DNA from: Acuticoccus sp051016205
Lineage (GTDB): Bacteria; Pseudomonadota; Alphaproteobacteria; Rhizobiales; Amorphaceae
NCBI GenBank assembly: GCA_051016205.1
Contig: CP136534.1
Span: 6,418,096-6,482,095, forward strand
Reading direction: 5' to 3'
Length of the DNA: 64,000 bases
The translations under genes and the position numbers were made by a program. Below, piece by piece: positions 7,413 through 16,044 of the stretch (within the stretch, counting starts at the first letter, position 1; every line of letters begins with the position of its first letter). A model generated the notes under the pieces. The model did no database searches, was not told the origin of the DNA, and saw only the letters and a program-made list of their open reading frames with translations.

Positions 7413-8996
7413 CTATTCGACGGTGACGTGCCAGAGCTGCAGCACGCCGTTCGCAGGCTGGTTGACAGTGATGCCGTCACGCATGGCCCACACATTCGTC
7501 TGGGTGTGCAAAGGCAGATGGCCGATCTCTTCCTTATGGATCTGGAAGGCCTCGTAGATCATGTCGGCGCGCTTTTGCGGGTCGGTCTCCTCGGCAATCA
7601 TGGGCTCGAGCTCGTCGACGCGGGCGTTGCTGTAGTCGCCAGGGTTGTAAGCGCCCTTCGAGCCGTCGGGGGTCACCATCATGTTGGTGAGGAAGTTGTG
7701 CGCGTCGAGGGTTGTGGAGGCCGCCCAGCCGAGCATCCAGAAGTCGGACAGACCGTCCTGTATCTTGGGAAAGTGGTTGGCGCGGGTCTGTGCGGTGAGG
7801 TCGGCATCGATGCCCACCCGGGCGAGCATTGCGACCATGGCAACGCACACCTCCTCGTCGTTGACGTAGCGGTCGTTGGGACAGTCCATCCCCATGGAGA
7901 AACCGTCCGGATAGCCCGCCTCGGCAAGAAGGGCCTTGGCGGCGTCCGGGTCATAGGGCAACAGGCGGCCATTGAGGCGGTCATCGTAACCGTTGAGTGC
8001 CGCCGGCATGATGACGCTCGCGGGCGTCGCATGACCGCGCATCACCTTTTCTACGATGAGGTCTATGTCGATGGCCTGCATGATGGCCTGACGGACCCTG
8101 AGATCCCGAAGCGGGTTCTTACCGGTGATGTTGGACTTGTGCAGCTCATCATTGCCAAGCTCAAAGCCCATGAAGAGGGTTCTGAGTTCTGGCGATTCCA
8201 CAACCTTGTACCCCGGCGTGGCGTTGACGCGATTGATGTCCTGAAGGGGCGCCGGGAACATCATGTCGAGCTCGCCTGAAAGCAGCGCAGCAACACGCGT
8301 TGCGTCGGAGGAGATGGGGCGGAAGATGACACGCGTCAGGTTGTGCGTCTTGTTGGCGTCATCCCACCAGTCTTCGTTGGCATCGAGCACGGTGCGATCG
8401 TCCCGGCGATACTCCATGAGTTTGAAGGGGCCGGTCCCCATGGCGTGGCGCATGGTGTAGCCGTCTTCCCCCTTCGCCGGGTCGACGGGAGCGAGGGCGT
8501 CGTGCTCTTCCAGCCACTCACGATCGAAGATGAGAAGGTTGGTGAGATCGTTGAGGAGGAGCGGGTAGGGCTGCACCGTCTCAACGTCGACGGTGTAGTC
8601 GTCGACCTTGCGGATCTCCTTCATGTTGATGAGGCCGCCGCGGAAGAACGAGTCCGGGCTCTTTCCGCGATCGAACGTTGCCACCACGTCGTCGGCCGTA
8701 AACGGATTGCCGTTGTGGAAGTTGACACCCTCGCGCAGTTTGAAGCGCCACACGGTGGGCTCGATCAGCTCCCACTCGGTGGCAAGCGCGGGCTCGGCAC
8801 GCATGTTGACGTCATAGCGGACGAGCCCTTCCATGATGTTGCCGATGAAGGTCGTCGTGAAGGTTTCGCGGCGGGCCTGCGGGTCCATTTCCTGGACATC
8901 GCCCTGAAAGGCCCACGTGAATTCCTTGGCTGCAGCATCCGGTGGGCTTGTAAGGAGCAGGCCGGCAGCTCCGGCCGCGATCATGAGGCGTTTCAT
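7413..8996 (-). CDS. ABC transporter solute-binding protein, family 5 (peptide/nickel type)
   Basis: A 527-residue periplasmic binding protein of SBP family 5 (PF00496), the class that feeds dipeptide, oligopeptide, nickel and opine importers. The signal peptide has the charged start MKRL, a hydrophobic core and a likely cut after AAA at residue 23. Family hallmarks include EPALATEWELIEPTVWRFKLREGVNFHNG and the later MGTGPFKLMEYRRD. No lipobox Cys is present. I start at the ATG at 8996, which has AAGGA nine bases upstream. An in-frame ATG twelve codons earlier would spoil the signal peptide. It follows the ATPase gene by 34 bases and supplies the importer encoded at 9031-13075. The ligand cannot be read from sequence. 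Confidence 0.9.
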   Translation of the reverse strand: MKRLMIAAGAAGLLLTSPPDAAAKEFTWAFQGDVQEMDPQARRETFTTTFIGNIMEGLVRYDVNMRAEPALATEWELIEPTVWRFKLREGVNFHNGNPFTADDVVATFDRGKSPDSFFRGGLINMKEIRKVDDYTVDVETVQPYPLLLNDLTNLLIFDREWLEEHDALAPVDPAKGEDGYTMRHAMGTGPFKLMEYRRDDRTVLDANEDWWDDANKTHNLTRVIFRPISSDATRVAALLSGELDMMFPAPLQDINRVNATPGYKVVESPELRTLFMGFELGNDELHKSNITGKNPLRDLRVRQAIMQAIDIDLIVEKVMRGHATPASVIMPAALNGYDDRLNGRLLPYDPDAAKALLAEAGYPDGFSMGMDCPNDRYVNDEEVCVAMVAMLARVGIDADLTAQTRANHFPKIQDGLSDFWMLGWAASTTLDAHNFLTNMMVTPDGSKGAYNPGDYSNARVDELEPMIAEETDPQKRADMIYEAFQIHKEEIGHLPLHTQTNVWAMRDGITVNQPANGVLQLWHVTVE

Positions 8997-9030
8997 TGTC
9001 TGAGGTCCTTTCATTCGATCAGGCACGGGA

Positions 9031-10095
9031 TCACACGGGCGTCGCAAGGGCAGTCACCTGGGGACGCGCGACGGTCTTGCGCCGCGGAACGGGCCAGGCG
9101 CGTTCGTCAGCGGCAAGGCGCCCCTCGGCGATGGCGTGGCACGCCACCTTCACGCCATCGAAATCGGCGAGCGGTGGCGTCTCCTCCTGGCAGCGCCTGT
9201 TGGCGTGGGGGCAACGGGGGTGGAAGGCGCAACCGCTCGGCGGCGCGATGGGGCTCGGCACCTCCCCTCGCAAGAACGCCGCCCGCGGCCGGTCGAGGGA
9301 GATATCGGGGATGGTGTCGAGGAGAAGGCGCGTATAGGGATGCCGCGGCGCGGTGAAGATGGTCCGCGCGGGGCCGGTCTCCACAAGCTTTCCAAGGTAC
9401 ATCACGCCGAGTTCGTCAGCCATATGGTAGACAACGGCAAGGTTGTGGCTGATCAGCATGTAGGTAAGGCCAAGATCACGCTGCAACCGGCGCATGAGGT
9501 TTAGGATCTGCGCCTGAACCGACACGTCGAGCGCGGACGTGGGCTCGTCGCAGACGAGGAATTTCGGCCGGCTCGCCAGCGCCCGTGCGATGGAGATGCG
9601 CTGGCGCTGCCCGCCCGAAAATTCGTGCGGGTACTTTGCCCCGTCGGCGCGCGACAGGCGCACTTGTTCCAGGAGCTCGCCGACCGCCTCGTCGACCTCG
9701 GCACGACCGCTTGCAAGGTGATGCACCTTGATCGGTTCGGCGACGATGTCGCGCACGCGCCAGCGCGGGTTGAGGCTCGCGAACGGGTCCTGAAAGATCA
9801 TCTGGAGCTCGGCGCCGGCATGGCGGCGCCCGCGCCCGTCATCGGCCTCACCGTCGAAGACGATTCGCCCGCGGGTGGGCCTGTGCAGTCCGACCACCGA
9901 CTGGGCGACGGTGGACTTGCCGCAGCCTGACTCGCCAACAAGCGCAAAGGTCGTGCCGGGTGCCACGTTGAAGCTGACACCGTCCACCGCCTTCAGGATC
10001 TGCCGGGGCAATCGCTCGATCAGGCGTTGCAGAAGCGGCTTGGAGACGTCGAACCACTTGTAAAGGTCTTCCACCTGAAGGGCGGGGGCGGTCAT
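9031..10095 (-). CDS. ABC transporter ATP-binding protein, DppF/OppF type
   Basis: A 354-residue ATPase of a peptide-type ABC importer. It has Walker A GESGCGKS (residues 54-61), signature SGGQRQR (160-166), Walker B FLVCDEPTSALD (179-190) and the C-terminal oligopeptide-transporter extension with GCAFHPRCPHA (about residue 288), whose cysteines can bind an iron-sulfur cluster in relatives. It pairs with the DppD-type ATPase just upstream, whose stop overlaps its ATG by four bases, giving a heterodimeric engine. In this system the two ATPases are separate proteins, unlike the fused version at 27815-29896. Confidence 0.92.
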   Translation of the reverse strand: MTAPALQVEDLYKWFDVSKPLLQRLIERLPRQILKAVDGVSFNVAPGTTFALVGESGCGKSTVAQSVVGLHRPTRGRIVFDGEADDGRGRRHAGAELQMIFQDPFASLNPRWRVRDIVAEPIKVHHLASGRAEVDEAVGELLEQVRLSRADGAKYPHEFSGGQRQRISIARALASRPKFLVCDEPTSALDVSVQAQILNLMRRLQRDLGLTYMLISHNLAVVYHMADELGVMYLGKLVETGPARTIFTAPRHPYTRLLLDTIPDISLDRPRAAFLRGEVPSPIAPPSGCAFHPRCPHANRRCQEETPPLADFDGVKVACHAIAEGRLAADERAWPVPRRKTVARPQVTALATPV

Positions 10096-11123
10096 TCCTT
10101 CCCCCAGTCAGGGTCGTGCAGCCAGCATGCCGCCATGGAACGGCCCGCGTGCATCAAACCGGGTCGCTCCACACGGCAGCGCGCCATCGCGCTTTCGCAG
10201 CGCGGGTGGAAGGCGCAACCGGTGGGAATCGCGGTCAGCGGCGGCATACTCCCTTCGATCTGCAAAAGGTCTTCGGCATCGTCACCGATGACAGGGACCG
10301 AACCCATCAGCCCCACCGTATAAGGGTGGCGCGGTTCCTCGATGACCGCGCGGGTCGGCCCGACCTCCACAATGCGCCCTGCATACATCACCGCCACGCG
10401 GTCGGCCGTCTGTGCGATGACGCCCATGTCGTGGGTGACGAGCATCACGGCCGTGCCATGCTCGTGGCAAAGCCGCTTGATGAGGTCGAGGATTTGCGCC
10501 TGCACCGACACGTCGAGTGCGGTGGTCGGCTCGTCCGCAATGACAAGTTCGGGATTGGCGCAGAGCGCCAGCGCGATCACCACACGCTGGCGCATGCCGC
10601 CGGAGAAGTGGTGGGGATAGTCGTCCACCCGTCGTCCCGGCGCCGGGATGCCCACCTCGTCAAGCAGCTCCACCGCACGCGCCCGTGCCTCTGACGGCGA
10701 CAGGGCAAGGTGGGTGGAGATTGTCTCGGTGAGCTGCTCGCCAATGGTGAGGAGCGGGTTGAGGCTCGTTAACGGGTCCTGGAAGATGGCACCGATCCGG
10801 CGGCCACGGATGCGCCTCATGGCCTGATGCGGCAGATTGTCGATGCGCTCTCCGGCCAGGCAGATCTCGCCTGCCACGATGCGCCCAGGATTTTCCAACA
10901 GACCGATCACGGATGTGCCGGTGAGCGACTTTCCGGCCCCTGACTCTCCGACAACACCCAAGATCTCGCCCGGCCCTATGGAAAAGGACACATCGTCGAG
11001 TGCCCTCAAGCGGCCCCTCATCCCGTGGAACTCCACGCAAAGCCCGCTGACGTCGAGGATGGGAGCATCGGGCCCGCCCGCCTCTTTTATCTCTGACTGT
11101 GCGCGCTCCAATATGTCAGTCAC
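10092..11123 (-). CDS. ABC transporter ATP-binding protein, DppD/OppD type
   Basis: A 343-residue ATPase with Walker A GESGAGKS (residues 59-66), the signature FSGGMRQR, Walker B LVIADEPTTALD, and the C-terminal PTGCAFHPRCESAMARC stretch of the oligopeptide-transporter family. It hydrolyses ATP together with the DppF-type partner encoded next, and docks on the two permeases encoded upstream. It is coupled to its downstream neighbour by an ATGA overlap and follows the DppC-type gene by three bases. The N-terminus has about 20 extra residues before the first beta strand, which is a little longer than usual. Confidence 0.92.
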   Translation of the reverse strand: MTDILERAQSEIKEAGGPDAPILDVSGLCVEFHGMRGRLRALDDVSFSIGPGEILGVVGESGAGKSLTGTSVIGLLENPGRIVAGEICLAGERIDNLPHQAMRRIRGRRIGAIFQDPLTSLNPLLTIGEQLTETISTHLALSPSEARARAVELLDEVGIPAPGRRVDDYPHHFSGGMRQRVVIALALCANPELVIADEPTTALDVSVQAQILDLIKRLCHEHGTAVMLVTHDMGVIAQTADRVAVMYAGRIVEVGPTRAVIEEPRHPYTVGLMGSVPVIGDDAEDLLQIEGSMPPLTAIPTGCAFHPRCESAMARCRVERPGLMHAGRSMAACWLHDPDWGKE

Positions 11124-11126
11124 GGG

Positions 11127-12086
11127 TCATTGGAGCTTTGGGTTGAGCGCATCGCGCAACCAGTCGCCAAGAAGGTTCACCGACAGGACGAGGAGAACGA
11201 GAGCGACCCCCGGAAAGACCGACATCCACCAGGCGCCCGAGAACAGGTATTCGTTGCCGATGCGGATCAGCGTGCCCAGCGAGGGTTGCGTGGGCGGCAG
11301 GCCGACACCGAGGAAAGACAGGGTCGCCTCGCCAAGGATCGCAAGCGCCAGGTTGATCGTCGCAATCACCAACACAGGCCCCAACGTGTTGGGCAGGATG
11401 TGCTTCACCACAATGCTGAACGCCCCGACGCCGGTGACGCGTGCAGCCTTCACATAGTCCTTGCTCTTTTCCACGAGGGTCGAGCTGCGCACGACGCGCG
11501 CGAACATCACCCAGTTGGAGACACCGAGTGCGAGGATGATGACGAACAGCGCATAGTCGTCCGTGCCGGCGCGGCTGAAAAGTGCGGAGACGATGCCATC
11601 AAACAGCAGCGCAATGAGGATCGCGGGGAAGGTGAGCTGTATGTCGGCGATGCGCATCAGCACCGAATCGACGTAACCGCCGAGATAGCCTGCGGCGAGC
11701 CCTGTGGTCACGCCCAGCACCAGTGCAAGAAGCACGCTGGCCGCGCCGACGAGGATTGAGGTGCGGCTGCCGTAAAGGATCGTGGAGAGCATGTCGCGGC
11801 CCTGCACGTCGGTGCCGAGTGGAAAGCTCGGATCGCCGCCTTCGGCCCACATGGGCGGCAGCTCGGCATATAGGAGGTTGACCTGCGCCATGTCGTAAGG
11901 GTTGTGCGGCGCAACGATGGGCGCGGCCATGGCCCCGGCGATCATGACGAACGCGACGATCCCCGCCACGACGACGAGTGGCTTGCTTTTGAAGCTGAGC
12001 CAAAGATCATGCTGGAACACACCCGACCAGACCCGCCGACCGCGCAAGAAGAGCCCATCCCGCACCCATATGAGGCGCGCGATCAT
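11127..12086 (-). CDS. ABC transporter permease, DppC type
   Basis: A 319-residue inner-membrane subunit with a cytoplasmic N-terminus, a first membrane helix (VVVAGIVAFVMIAGAMAAPIV) and five further helices. It carries the family signature FPLGTDVQGRDMLSTILYGSR and the EAA-loop sequence DYVKAARVTGVGAFSIVVKHILPN, which contacts the ATPases. I start at the ATG at 12086 because it forms an ATGA overlap with the upstream DppB gene. The reading frame continues further upstream only as an overlap artefact. It forms the transmembrane pore with DppB. Confidence 0.92.
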   Translation of the reverse strand: MIARLIWVRDGLFLRGRRVWSGVFQHDLWLSFKSKPLVVVAGIVAFVMIAGAMAAPIVAPHNPYDMAQVNLLYAELPPMWAEGGDPSFPLGTDVQGRDMLSTILYGSRTSILVGAASVLLALVLGVTTGLAAGYLGGYVDSVLMRIADIQLTFPAILIALLFDGIVSALFSRAGTDDYALFVIILALGVSNWVMFARVVRSSTLVEKSKDYVKAARVTGVGAFSIVVKHILPNTLGPVLVIATINLALAILGEATLSFLGVGLPPTQPSLGTLIRIGNEYLFSGAWWMSVFPGVALVLLVLSVNLLGDWLRDALNPKLQ

Positions 12087-13075
12087 GTGGTCGCCCCCGA
12101 GGCCACTGCACGGTCCGCGCGAAGTCGCGGGTCGATGAAAAAGTACAGAAGGTCCACAGCAAGGTTGATGAGCACGAACATCAATGCGGTGAGCACCAGA
12201 TAGGCGGCCATGACCGGGATATCGACATTGGCGACCGCCTGGATGAACAGGAGCCCAAGCCCCGGCCACTGAAACACCGTCTCCGTGATGATGGCGAAGG
12301 CGATCAACGAACCGATCTGCATTCCGGCGATGGTGACCAGCGGCACCAACGTGTTCTTGAACGCGTGACGGAAGTTGATGGAGCGGTCCTTCAGCCCGCG
12401 CGCCATGGCGAACTTGATGTAGTCAGTGCGCATGACCTCCAGCATCTCGGTGCGCACCAGGCGCATGATGAGCGTCGTGGAGAAAAGGCCAAGGGTGACG
12501 GACGGAAGGATCAGCGACTTCAGCCCCGAGACGGTGAGAAAACCGGTGGACCACCAACCAAGATCCACGGTCTCGCCGCGGCCGAACGAGGGGAGAACGT
12601 TGAGCCAGACCGAGAAGACGAGGATCAGCAGTATGCCGGTCAAGAATGTCGGCATGGAGATTCCGACGAGCGACAACGTCTGCAGTGTGTAACTGCCCAC
12701 CGAGTCTCGTCGCAGTGCGGTATAGATGCCGAGCGGAATGCCGATCACCAGCGCGATCAGACTGGCGACGATCACAAGCTCCATCGTGGCGGGAAAGCGT
12801 TCAGCGACAAGGTCCATCACGGGCTGCCGCGCGCGGTAGGACATGCCAAAGTCGCCCTGCGCGGCGTTGACGACAAACCGGAAGAATTGTGTCGGTATTG
12901 GGTCGTTGAGGCCGAGACTTTCGCGCAACTGCTCTTTCAGTTCGGCCGGATCGTCCTCGCCCGTCATCGCTTCGATGGGGTCGCCCACGTAGCTGAAGAG
13001 CGCGAACGAAATCGCAGCGACAACAAGCATCACCAGAACGGATTGCAGGAGTCGCTGGACGATGAAGTAGATCAC
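12083..13075 (-). CDS. ABC transporter permease, DppB type
   Basis: A 330-residue inner-membrane subunit of the same importer. It starts with the usual MIYFIVQRLLQSVLVMLVVAAISF helix, has the periplasmic DFGMSYRARQPV segment, and an EAA loop DYIKFAMARGLKDRSINFRHAFKN. Six membrane helices are visible. It is the first transporter gene of the operon. The 184 bases upstream (13076-13259) separate it from the CodA-like gene and may hold its own promoter, though I see no clear boxes. Confidence 0.92.
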   Translation of the reverse strand: MIYFIVQRLLQSVLVMLVVAAISFALFSYVGDPIEAMTGEDDPAELKEQLRESLGLNDPIPTQFFRFVVNAAQGDFGMSYRARQPVMDLVAERFPATMELVIVASLIALVIGIPLGIYTALRRDSVGSYTLQTLSLVGISMPTFLTGILLILVFSVWLNVLPSFGRGETVDLGWWSTGFLTVSGLKSLILPSVTLGLFSTTLIMRLVRTEMLEVMRTDYIKFAMARGLKDRSINFRHAFKNTLVPLVTIAGMQIGSLIAFAIITETVFQWPGLGLLFIQAVANVDIPVMAAYLVLTALMFVLINLAVDLLYFFIDPRLRADRAVASGATT

Positions 13076-13259
13076 CTACGACCTCGGTCTTTGTCGGCCG
13101 GCATGTGCCAGAGAGTGCGCCAGCAAAGCGATAGACGACGATGGAAGCCTAACCCCGTCTCATCGTCAATAGGACGCTTCTTGCACTGATGCATTCGCCG
13201 AATAATTGGGCGCAGGGGAAGGTTTCGGGGCAAATTGTTCAATCGACAGGCATGCGTCA

Positions 13260-14474
13260 TCATCCGCTGCATGGTGCCTCCGGCCTTGCGAGCACTGTGC
13301 CGTCGCGCGCCACATGCTTGCCCTGGAAGATGACATCGATGCGTGGGGGATGCCCGCCGACGGCTTCGGGGGCACCGCTTGTCGGCACCGTGAAGAAGTT
13401 CGCGCGTCCGCCCGGACGAAGCCCATAGTCGGACAGACCAAGAGCTTTGGCGCCGGCGCCCGTCACGATATCGAAGACCACCAGAAGGCCCTCGTCGGTG
13501 CGCAGGTCCTCCCGCCAGCCGATGATGGCCCCGCGCAGCAGCATGTCCGCGTTTCCGTAAGGGGACCAGGTATCGCGCACATCGTCATTGCCGGCGAAGA
13601 CCAGAACACCGGCATCGCGCAGCACCGTGATCGGCGGCAAGGGCAGCCCGGCCGCGCCATGCGTCACCAGCGCGACGCCGGCATCCGCCATGGCGTCGGC
13701 GGCCTTCTTCGTGCGGCTCTCCGCGACCCCGCCGAGACAAAAGCCATGGCTGACGGTGACCTTGCCAGAGAGGCCAAGCGCCTTGGTGCGTTCGCAAATC
13801 TCGAACACATTGAACAGGCCAAGCTCGCCCGCTTCGTGCAAGTGGATGTCGACGCCGCGACCGTATTTCTCGGCCAACGCAAAGATCCCATCTAGTTGGC
13901 CCTTGGGGTCGCGATCGATCTCGCAAGGATCGATCCCGCCTATGAGCTCGGCACCCATGCGAAGGGCCTCTTCGAGGAGATCGAGCGTCCCCGGTCGCCG
14001 CGAAACCCCGCTTTGGGGGAACGCGACGATCTCGATCGTCACTTTGTCGGCGTAACGCTCGCGCACCTCCATCACCGCCTCGAGCTTTGAGAGCTTGCCC
14101 TCAAGGTCGATGTCCACGTGGGTGCGAATGTGGGCCGTGCCGTTCGCCACGCAGCGCTCCACAAGGTGGCCGGCGCGGTTTTGGGTATCCAGCGGTAGGC
14201 TTGGAAGAACGTGCTTGTCGCTCTCGATCCGGCTCATGCGGTCAGGGCCAGCAGCGTGTGGCGTCCACGGCAGACCCATCAGCGTCTTGTCCAGATGCAT
14301 GTGGCCGTCGACAAGACCGGGCAGCGCACACGCCCCGCCAAGGTCGACCCGCGGCAGGTCGGCAGGCAAGGCGCCTTCCGCCTCCACCGCGGCGATCATC
14401 GGACCATCGATCGCGATTTCGGCCCTTTGTCCGTCCGCCAGAATGGCATTTGTGAAGACAGTGTCGATGGTCAT
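13260..14474 (-). CDS. CodA-like cytosine deaminase-family amidohydrolase
   Basis: A 404-residue enzyme of the cytosine deaminase branch. HMHLDK (His58, His60) matches the first metal motif. HLHEAGE gives His211 and the catalytic-type Glu214, VSHGF gives His243, and GNDDVRDTW gives Asp297, so the set seen in E. coli CodA is intact. AFPQSG (Gln154) also matches the CodA AFPQ substrate-site segment. The usual GHDD is GNDD here. The family includes cytosine, isoguanine and N-isopropylammelide-type deaminases, so the exact substrate is open. It leads the minus-strand cluster and is divergent from the amidohydrolase at 14573, with 98 bases between starts for both promoters. Confidence 0.85.
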   Translation of the reverse strand: MTIDTVFTNAILADGQRAEIAIDGPMIAAVEAEGALPADLPRVDLGGACALPGLVDGHMHLDKTLMGLPWTPHAAGPDRMSRIESDKHVLPSLPLDTQNRAGHLVERCVANGTAHIRTHVDIDLEGKLSKLEAVMEVRERYADKVTIEIVAFPQSGVSRRPGTLDLLEEALRMGAELIGGIDPCEIDRDPKGQLDGIFALAEKYGRGVDIHLHEAGELGLFNVFEICERTKALGLSGKVTVSHGFCLGGVAESRTKKAADAMADAGVALVTHGAAGLPLPPITVLRDAGVLVFAGNDDVRDTWSPYGNADMLLRGAIIGWREDLRTDEGLLVVFDIVTGAGAKALGLSDYGLRPGGRANFFTVPTSGAPEAVGGHPPRIDVIFQGKHVARDGTVLARPEAPCSG

Positions 14475-14572
14475 GTGCCAATCTCCTTCAGGCCTGTCTG
14501 CGCCAGTTTGGCACGCTTTGTCGCAGCCAGCGCAACCACTTTCCTGCGCTCTGGTGAAACAAGGGACAGATC

Positions 14573-16036
14573 ATGCTCGACATCTCAAACGCCTCCGCTC
14601 CGAAGGAAACGACGCTGATCCGCTCTGCCGCATGGGCGATCGTTTGGGATGAAGCCGAGCAGAGCCACGTCTATCGCCGCGACGTCGACATCGCCTTCAG
14701 CAACGGTCGCATCATCCACGTCGGCCCGGATTTTGAGGGCGAGGCCGACACCCAGATCGATGGGCGCGACGTCATGGTGATGCCTGGGCTCATCGACGCG
14801 CACACCCATCCGACGACTGAGCCCGGCTTTAAAGGGATCCGCGAGGAGCACGGCCTCAGCAAGATGTCCAACAGCGGCCTTTACGAGCGGACCCTCGCTT
14901 TCCGGCTCGACGAGGAGGGGCGCAAAGCTGCCGCTGAAGTTGCCTACGCGGAGATGCTCCAGTCGGGCGTGACGAGCGTCGTCGATCTCACCGCACCGTT
15001 CCCCGAGTGGCCGGACATTGTCGCAAAGAGCGGCCTGCGCGCGTTTCTTGCGCCGAGCTTTCGCTCCGCGGCGTGGCGGCTCGATGAAGATTTCAAGCTG
15101 CATTTCGACTGGGACGAAGGTGCGGGGCGGCGCGACTTTGAGAGCGCCCTCGCCCTTATCGACCGCTTCGCGCAGCATCCCTCCGGCCGCCTTTCCGGCG
15201 TTGTCTATCCGGCGCAGATCGAGACGTGCTCTGTCGACCTCTTCAAGGACGCCATCGCCGCCGCCCGAGAGCGCGGGGTACCCATCACCACCCACGCGGC
15301 CCAAAGCATGGCAGAGATCAGCGAAGTTGCCGCGCGGCACGGTGCTTCGCCGATCGCATTTGCCGCGGAGATGGGCCTGCTTGGGCCCGATTGCATCATC
15401 GCCCACGCGATCTTCGTGGACGATCACTCCTGGCTGAACCGCGAGCCGGCGCGCGATGTCGCCCTTTTGGCGGACACCGGCACATCCGTCGCGCACTGCC
15501 CGACACCCGTCTGGCGCTACGGCATCCAGCTTGAAAACTTTGGCCGCTACGCGCGCGCCGGGGTCAACATGTGCGTTGGGACGGACGTGTCGCCCCACAA
15601 CATCTTGGAAGAGATGCGCAACGCTCTCATCATGGCGCGGGTCGCTGCGGCCGACATCAGTGCGGTGACCACTAGCGAAGTGCTTTTCGCAGCCACGGTG
15701 GGTGGCGCAAAAGCGGTGATGCGGGACGATCTTGGCAAGCTTGTGGAGGGCGCCCGCGCTGACATCGTCTTGGTGGATCTTGATGATGAGGGGATGATCC
15801 CGGCGCGCGATCCTCTGCGCAGCCTCCTTTACACGGCTGCCGAGCGGGCCGTGCGCGACGTCTTCGTGGACGGTCACCAGGTGGTCCGGAACGGTACGGT
15901 TTTGACGCTCGACCGGCTGGACGCTGCCCACCGACTTGCCGAGGCGCAGCAACGCATGATCGACGCGGTACCCACGCACGACTTTCTCCATCGCAGCGCC
16001 GAAGAAATTGCGCCGATCAGCCTGCCCCTGCGGTAG
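14573..16036 (+). CDS. Amidohydrolase (cytosine deaminase/chlorohydrolase type), paralogue C
   Basis: A 487-residue amidohydrolase with ligands His77 and His79 (HTHP), His241 (THAAQS), His278 (AHAIFVD) and Asp338 (GTDVSPHN). It is the closest relative in the window of the 2966 gene: both have a GIREEHG segment after the metal motif and an HPSGRLSGVV segment near residue 202. It has about nine extra residues at the N-terminus (MLDISNASAPK), preceded by AGGGACAG. If those are not used, translation has no good alternative ATG nearby. It is divergent from the CodA-like gene and converges on the next gene with 8 bases between stops. Confidence 0.85.
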   Translation: MLDISNASAPKETTLIRSAAWAIVWDEAEQSHVYRRDVDIAFSNGRIIHVGPDFEGEADTQIDGRDVMVMPGLIDAHTHPTTEPGFKGIREEHGLSKMSNSGLYERTLAFRLDEEGRKAAAEVAYAEMLQSGVTSVVDLTAPFPEWPDIVAKSGLRAFLAPSFRSAAWRLDEDFKLHFDWDEGAGRRDFESALALIDRFAQHPSGRLSGVVYPAQIETCSVDLFKDAIAAARERGVPITTHAAQSMAEISEVAARHGASPIAFAAEMGLLGPDCIIAHAIFVDDHSWLNREPARDVALLADTGTSVAHCPTPVWRYGIQLENFGRYARAGVNMCVGTDVSPHNILEEMRNALIMARVAAADISAVTTSEVLFAATVGGAKAVMRDDLGKLVEGARADIVLVDLDDEGMIPARDPLRSLLYTAAERAVRDVFVDGHQVVRNGTVLTLDRLDAAHRLAEAQQRMIDAVPTHDFLHRSAEEIAPISLPLR

Positions 16037-16044
16037 GCTCTGGC

